DNA from: Hymenolepis diminuta
Lineage: Eukaryota > Platyhelminthes > Cestoda > Cyclophyllidea > Hymenolepididae
Reading direction: 5' to 3'
Length of the DNA: 64,000 nt
NCBI GenBank assembly: GCA_900708905.1
Contig: CAADRB010000026.1
Location: forward strand, 1,777,185-1,841,184
Part shown: piece after piece, positions 59,340 to 64,000 of the stretch
Layout: each line of letters opens with the position of its first letter
Position numbering within the stretch: position 1 is the first letter of the stretch
The notes under the pieces: generated by a model
The model's input: the letters and a program-made list of their open reading frames with translations, nothing else
Told to the model about the DNA's origin: nothing
The model's database searches: none
Translations under genes and position numbers: made by a program

Positions 59340-60480
59340 TTTTTGATAAGATAAAACATGAAATTCTTTGCTAATAAACAATGAAAATATATGCGTGATA
59401 TGTGATTCGACTCATTGAGAGATTACTAAAGGTGAGCTGGAATTTAGTCAATTAAGTCAGACAATGCCAGGTGGCTCATATCAATAACTAAAATGAAGTA
59501 TTTCTATGACGAGTGGCGTCTGACAAGTACCTAAGAGGAGTCCTCTGCTCTTTGACATATTTCAACTTATTTTAGAGGTAGTCTATACAACCTCCGAGAA
59601 TTTAGAGGATCAACTTTTAGGTTCCACAGAATGAAAGTGGTAATTGGAAATTTTAAAATACACAGATGGCTTGTTTATTCTTATTTTATTTGATAGAGCT
59701 TGCTAAAAACTCTTACAGAGGAGCAAATTAATATTAGACAAAAACATCCAGGATAGGTGTTGGCTCAGATCTAAATTATTCATATCTCCAGTTACATAAA
59801 ATTCAAGATAATTAACTTCTCTCATATGCATATTTTGGCTCTAAATTAAATGGTAAAGGTCTAACGAATGATGCTGAAAAGTTTAACATCATGGAAGGTG
59901 ATGTTGCTTAGGACTGTTCTCAGATCGAAATTAGCTTTGAGTCATTTTATAGCAAAATTTCTTGAAACATTATTCGAGCCTGTTCATCTTTAGGGTTTAT
60001 CTACTATCGTCAGTCGCATGCTAATAGATACCAAATTAAAGGTTATTAAGAATGCAGCTCGACGATGCTAGACAGACGATAAATAGATGCTAAAACACTG
60101 TCAGAAAAGATATCTCCGAAAAATCCAGACACAAGATTACGGAGCTGTAGCCATACTCCTAGGCAAGCCTCTAAAATAAAGGCAAAACAACTGCCAGCTT
60201 GCATGGAATTCCCAATTATTAGAATAAGAAGAACGTAAGAGCTGGCCAGGCAACCCAAGTGTGATGTGCCGCAGGTGTTAAATGAGATATAGGGTGCAAT
60301 CCCAATAACAAATCTTTTCACGCCTACTAGAAAGTTAAAAACAGTATAAGGGTGTGAGAAAAAGAGAAAAGTTTATGTGAAAACGCACTGTCGTTGACTC
60401 TGCAAACGTGTGTGAAATGCTGAGTCATTAAAAAGAAGACCATCATCAAAGTGTTGACATTCCATAGACTTCTTTGTCCA
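59340..60480 (+). mobile_element. Decayed LINE reverse transcriptase, copy B
   Basis: This is a second large copy of the LINE at 3640-4940, in the same orientation. The clearest pairs are FLETLFEPV...STIVSR (about 59960-60020) with the copy A block at about 4310-4365, and the closing DNA at about 60405-60470 with 4785-4850. The catalytic box has decayed: where copy A reads EYADD, this copy reads KYTDG (about 59650-59670). Multiple stops and frameshifts rule out a protein. About 550 bp upstream (59281-59340) may also belong to it. Confidence 0.7.
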
Positions 60481-63400
60481 ATGAATGATTATTTAAAGAC
60501 ATATTTGAAAATATAGTAGCTGCGAAATCGTGTGATACTTCACCATGACAGCGATAACAAGTAATTTAACGTATTTTGTAGGAAAAATTAACCTGCACAC
60601 AAAGTGACGATATCAAAGTCCATATACACCGAGGAATATACCCTTAACTTCCCCTTAAATTTCTTATAAATTGCTTGAATTGCTTCCATTTATTTTCCTT
60701 ACACACTCTTGATGATTAAAACTAACAATATTTTGGCTTTGCTTTAGACACTAATGATCCCCATTAGTCTTCCCTAATTTTGAAAGTAATCCAAAAATAA
60801 ATTGCAGATTAAAATTTTAATCTCCAAACTAGGGTGTAAAAAGTGCAAATATGAGGAGGAAAGTATAGGCCTCAAATTTACTCGTAAATTTATTACAAAA
60901 AATACCAAATCTTTGCCTGCTGTTATGCGGTTTTCAACTAGGAAATGTTCAAACATGGAGCCCAGTACTTTAATCCATCCATTTTAAAATCCATCTGTTC
61001 TAATAGTTAAATTCTTAGGTTAACTGATATAAAGAAGTGAATTCGAGGCTTCTTAACTATATGAAAAAAAGCTGACCTGTGCATAATCGCCTAAAAAAAC
61101 GAAGAACCACTAAAGGGTCGTGTTCACTTTTAAGTAAAACTTACCCTTCTTGATACATGTGGGGAGATTGATGATTAGTAGTTATGGAAATAAAGTGTGT
61201 GAGAGAAAGACCTGGACTACTTCAAGGTGCCGGATATGGTAATATAATTAAGGTTTTATAAGCTCGATCATCTTATTTCGACTTTGTTTTTCTAGTACTG
61301 AATCCGTGTGAAATGTCACAAAAAGATTATCCAAGGTTTCATTCTGCCGGTGATTCAAGACGTTCCATTGCAATATCTCAGAATAGCATTAAAGTAGCTC
61401 ACTAAATATTTTAGTATATACTTCAACTGAAATTATAATATATAAATAGACTTTGGCTGCTACAAATTTCTGTGTACGATGTTTGACAACCAACTCTAAA
61501 ATTACTACCGAGGATACCAATACTCTTCTCAACTAAAAAACCGTTTTAAAGAAATACTAACGATGTCTCTTTCAGATATTCACACAATCGACTGTATGCA
61601 TTTCCTGTTTAATATGAAAAATAAACATATTTACGGACATTATTAGTTAATGAACTCGTGCTTCAAATATTGGTTTTCTTCATGTTTATTTTATAAAAAT
61701 TATTATTACGACCCAAGAATAGGGATAGATGGACCGTCCATTGTTAAAAAATAGAGAAAAGGATAGTGTTCGAGATGGTATGGGAATCAAGGGGAGCACA
61801 CCCGGCCAGTGTGTCCAAGTATGCTTGTCAACATTGTCAGTTATTAAATTAATCAGATTTAGTGATGGCATTTCTTTCATCTAAAATGTGTAATTTCACA
61901 TTTTATTGTAACTTTAAAACCATTTACTTCGGTTTGACGAAGAAGTCTGTAAGCTGGATTGACAGAGATAAGTTTGCGAGTGACTTCACGTTTCAAAGGC
62001 ACCAAGGGTTCACTGACATTGTGCTCTATCCAATTAATTTAAAAATCTTTCACTTGTTGCTATTACCAAAAAAATATAACTTGAACGGGAACTATAGCGC
62101 TTTCAAAGTTCAACTGATCGGAGGAAGGGTAAAGAAAATGTGTAGACTTTCTTAAATTTTCAATTGCTGGCACTTTGTCTCTTAGGTCTTTAGGACTTCT
62201 GAGAAGTTATCTTCAATAGGAGACTAGTTTGCATTGCGAATGGAAAACATTTGCTTTGGTTACTGGCTCTCATATACAATGTTTGAATTCACTTGACTTT
62301 TCATTTTCAATTTCTAATGTACCTGACAGCAGAAGAACGTGTAGATCACCAACTTTTCCCAAATTTTATTAATGAAGGGTGTAAACTGAGAAAGCTTTTT
62401 GCCAAGCATAACACTGGAGTATAGATTAATTGTGAGCATGATCCTAGTCGTAAGACATATATGTTGTGGAAATGCTGTTCCATATTCCTCAGGGAACGAA
62501 TTCGCACTCAAATATAAATAAATATTAAATATTTCCTTGTTTGTTTTATAACTAAACAACGACAAAGAAATTGTTAAAGTTAGATAAGATCAAATCGCAT
62601 ATTCTTTAAAGTATTAAATTTTAAATTAACAAAGTAGAATTAAAACTTTAATTTTTCTTTTCCTCAACTGAAAATAATCGATACTGTTAGTTTATATTTG
62701 TTAAATTTACAAATACTTTGTAGAATTTAATTTCGATTCCATCGAGTTGAAATATTTACAAATTATGAAAATATTTGTATTAATAATCATAAAACTCATT
62801 TTTGAAAAAAGTTTAATTAATTCACTAAGCAGACCACAAAATTTATCATAATTTCGATAATATGACTTAATTTTAGGCACTTGTGCTACGGTGCGCAATA
62901 TTTGTGAAATTATGTTTTGGCGGCAAAATAATCATGTTCAACAAGAAAAAGTTCAACATTGTAGTCATTTAAGTTAAATGATGATTATATGATTTGGTTC
63001 AAATCTTTCAGGTCATTCTTACCGGAGGATAATAGGATTAAGTTATCATTGTAGATGATGGAAAATGCAAAATTATTTGTGGATTGACTATTTCATCATA
63101 TGTCACAGTTGAAGGACACCCACCCTAAGGCACTCTAATCATTGGCAGACAAGGTTTTGAAATCACATATATACGAAACAGCAGATTGCACCAACTTCTC
63201 CTAATTATAGCATTAAGTATTTCGTATTTCGATTTGTGTATGGAACTTTTCAGAGTGACTGAGAATTATCCGTCCACTTCCGCCGCTGCACAAAACTGGC
63301 TAATGGCCTACTGCCTTCCCCATTTACGATTTCAGTCAATGAACGAAGAACAGAATGATGAAAGTTTTCATACAAGAAGGAACTACAAAAGTGCGGTAAA

Positions 63401-64000
63401 TTATGCTTTCATGTTCCTCTGATCTGCATATTGCCTTACTCACGCACTGTGGCCTGATAATCTGAGTTACACGTCGGTAATAGTCGCATAGGAAGGTAAA
63501 TGAAGATACCGTCTAGAATGGGAGGTAACTGAAAATATATTGTAGTCATTGTCAATAAGAATACAGACTTGCATGAAAGCCTGTAGGAAGTTATAGTAAG
63601 TAATTGAAATCACATGTTAAGCCTCCTTGTGACAAACGAATTGCGCGCGGTTATCGCAAGTGCGTGTGTGGAAGTGTTTGCGTGCCTCAATGCAGGCGTG
63701 CCTCACACACAAACACACAGCTCATTTTGAGCCCCTATTGGTTAGTGGGAAAGTTGCACAATACGTTGTAAATTTCAGCAAAATGGGCGATTTGAAGCGC
63801 TCTACGCTCATATTCACTGATCAACGAGATGTACACGTTTAATCTTTGCAAGGTAAGCTTACCCCATACTTCACCTCCCACCCCTTGGAGTTTTTCCCAT
63901 TAATTTATATTTAATTTTGAGTAAATAATGACCTCCGATTTTATTACAAAATATTGGAGCAGAATTTTACTATTTTTTAATATTTTCAAAAGGTTTTGGT
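60481..64000. other. Gene-free AT-rich stretch
   Basis: No supported gene. A 97-codon plus frame at 61862-62155 and a 78-codon plus frame at 63186-63422 (hydrophobic N-terminus) match no family that I recognise. A GTGTG/CACAC-rich patch at about 63655-63720 is a low-complexity sequence. Confidence 0.4.

Overview
The window is about 64 kb of AT-rich, intron-containing animal DNA, most likely from a parasitic flatworm and probably a tapeworm. The evidence is four invertebrate-type genes with clean GT-AG introns. Several introns are extremely short (31-38 nt), as is known in flatworms. The background is dense with decayed LINE, Ty3/gypsy and mariner copies. The species cannot be fixed from the sequence alone.

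Layout: positions 1-9648 hold no recognisable gene, but contain a broken LINE reverse transcriptase (about 3640-4940), a detached tail of the same LINE family (about 8590-8710) and one copy of an interspersed repeat (about 5588-5862). Glycogen synthase lies on the minus strand in 12 exons (16455 down to 9649, 716 aa). Head-to-head with it, 1.5 kb away, is a cysteine string protein (DNAJC5 type) on the plus strand in 5 exons (17952-19730, 217 aa). A gypsy integrase relic and a pair of diverged direct repeats (20450-22620) follow. Next come a myotrophin orthologue (24353-24812, 4 exons, 118 aa, the same length as the human protein) and, only 152 nt after its stop codon, an anoctamin/TMEM16 gene of ANO8/ANO10 type (24965-31800, 4 exons, about 700 aa).

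From 31.8 kb onward I recognise no intact host gene. This half holds a 4.9 kb structure bounded by inverted repeats of about 265 bp (33001-33270 and 37640-37903), the second copy of the interspersed repeat (43483-43755), the 3' half of a mariner transposase (about 45375-46035, minus), a decayed gypsy element in gag-PR-RT-RNaseH-IN order (about 50933 down to 47430, minus), and a second large LINE remnant (about 59340-60480). The rest is AT-rich sequence with only short, unrecognised reading frames.

The four genes do not form one pathway. Glycogen synthase makes glycogen, the main energy store of parasitic flatworms; its sequence shows a complete glucose-6-phosphate arginine cluster and a lengthened ladder of GSK3-type serines. 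The CSP is a synaptic-vesicle co-chaperone. Myotrophin is a small ankyrin protein, and the anoctamin is a probable lipid scramblase or ion channel. Myotrophin and anoctamin look like a two-gene transcription unit, because a poly(A) signal is followed after 14 nt by a good splice acceptor between them, the layout expected for spliced-leader trans-splicing.

All identifications come from reading translations by eye; no database search was run.
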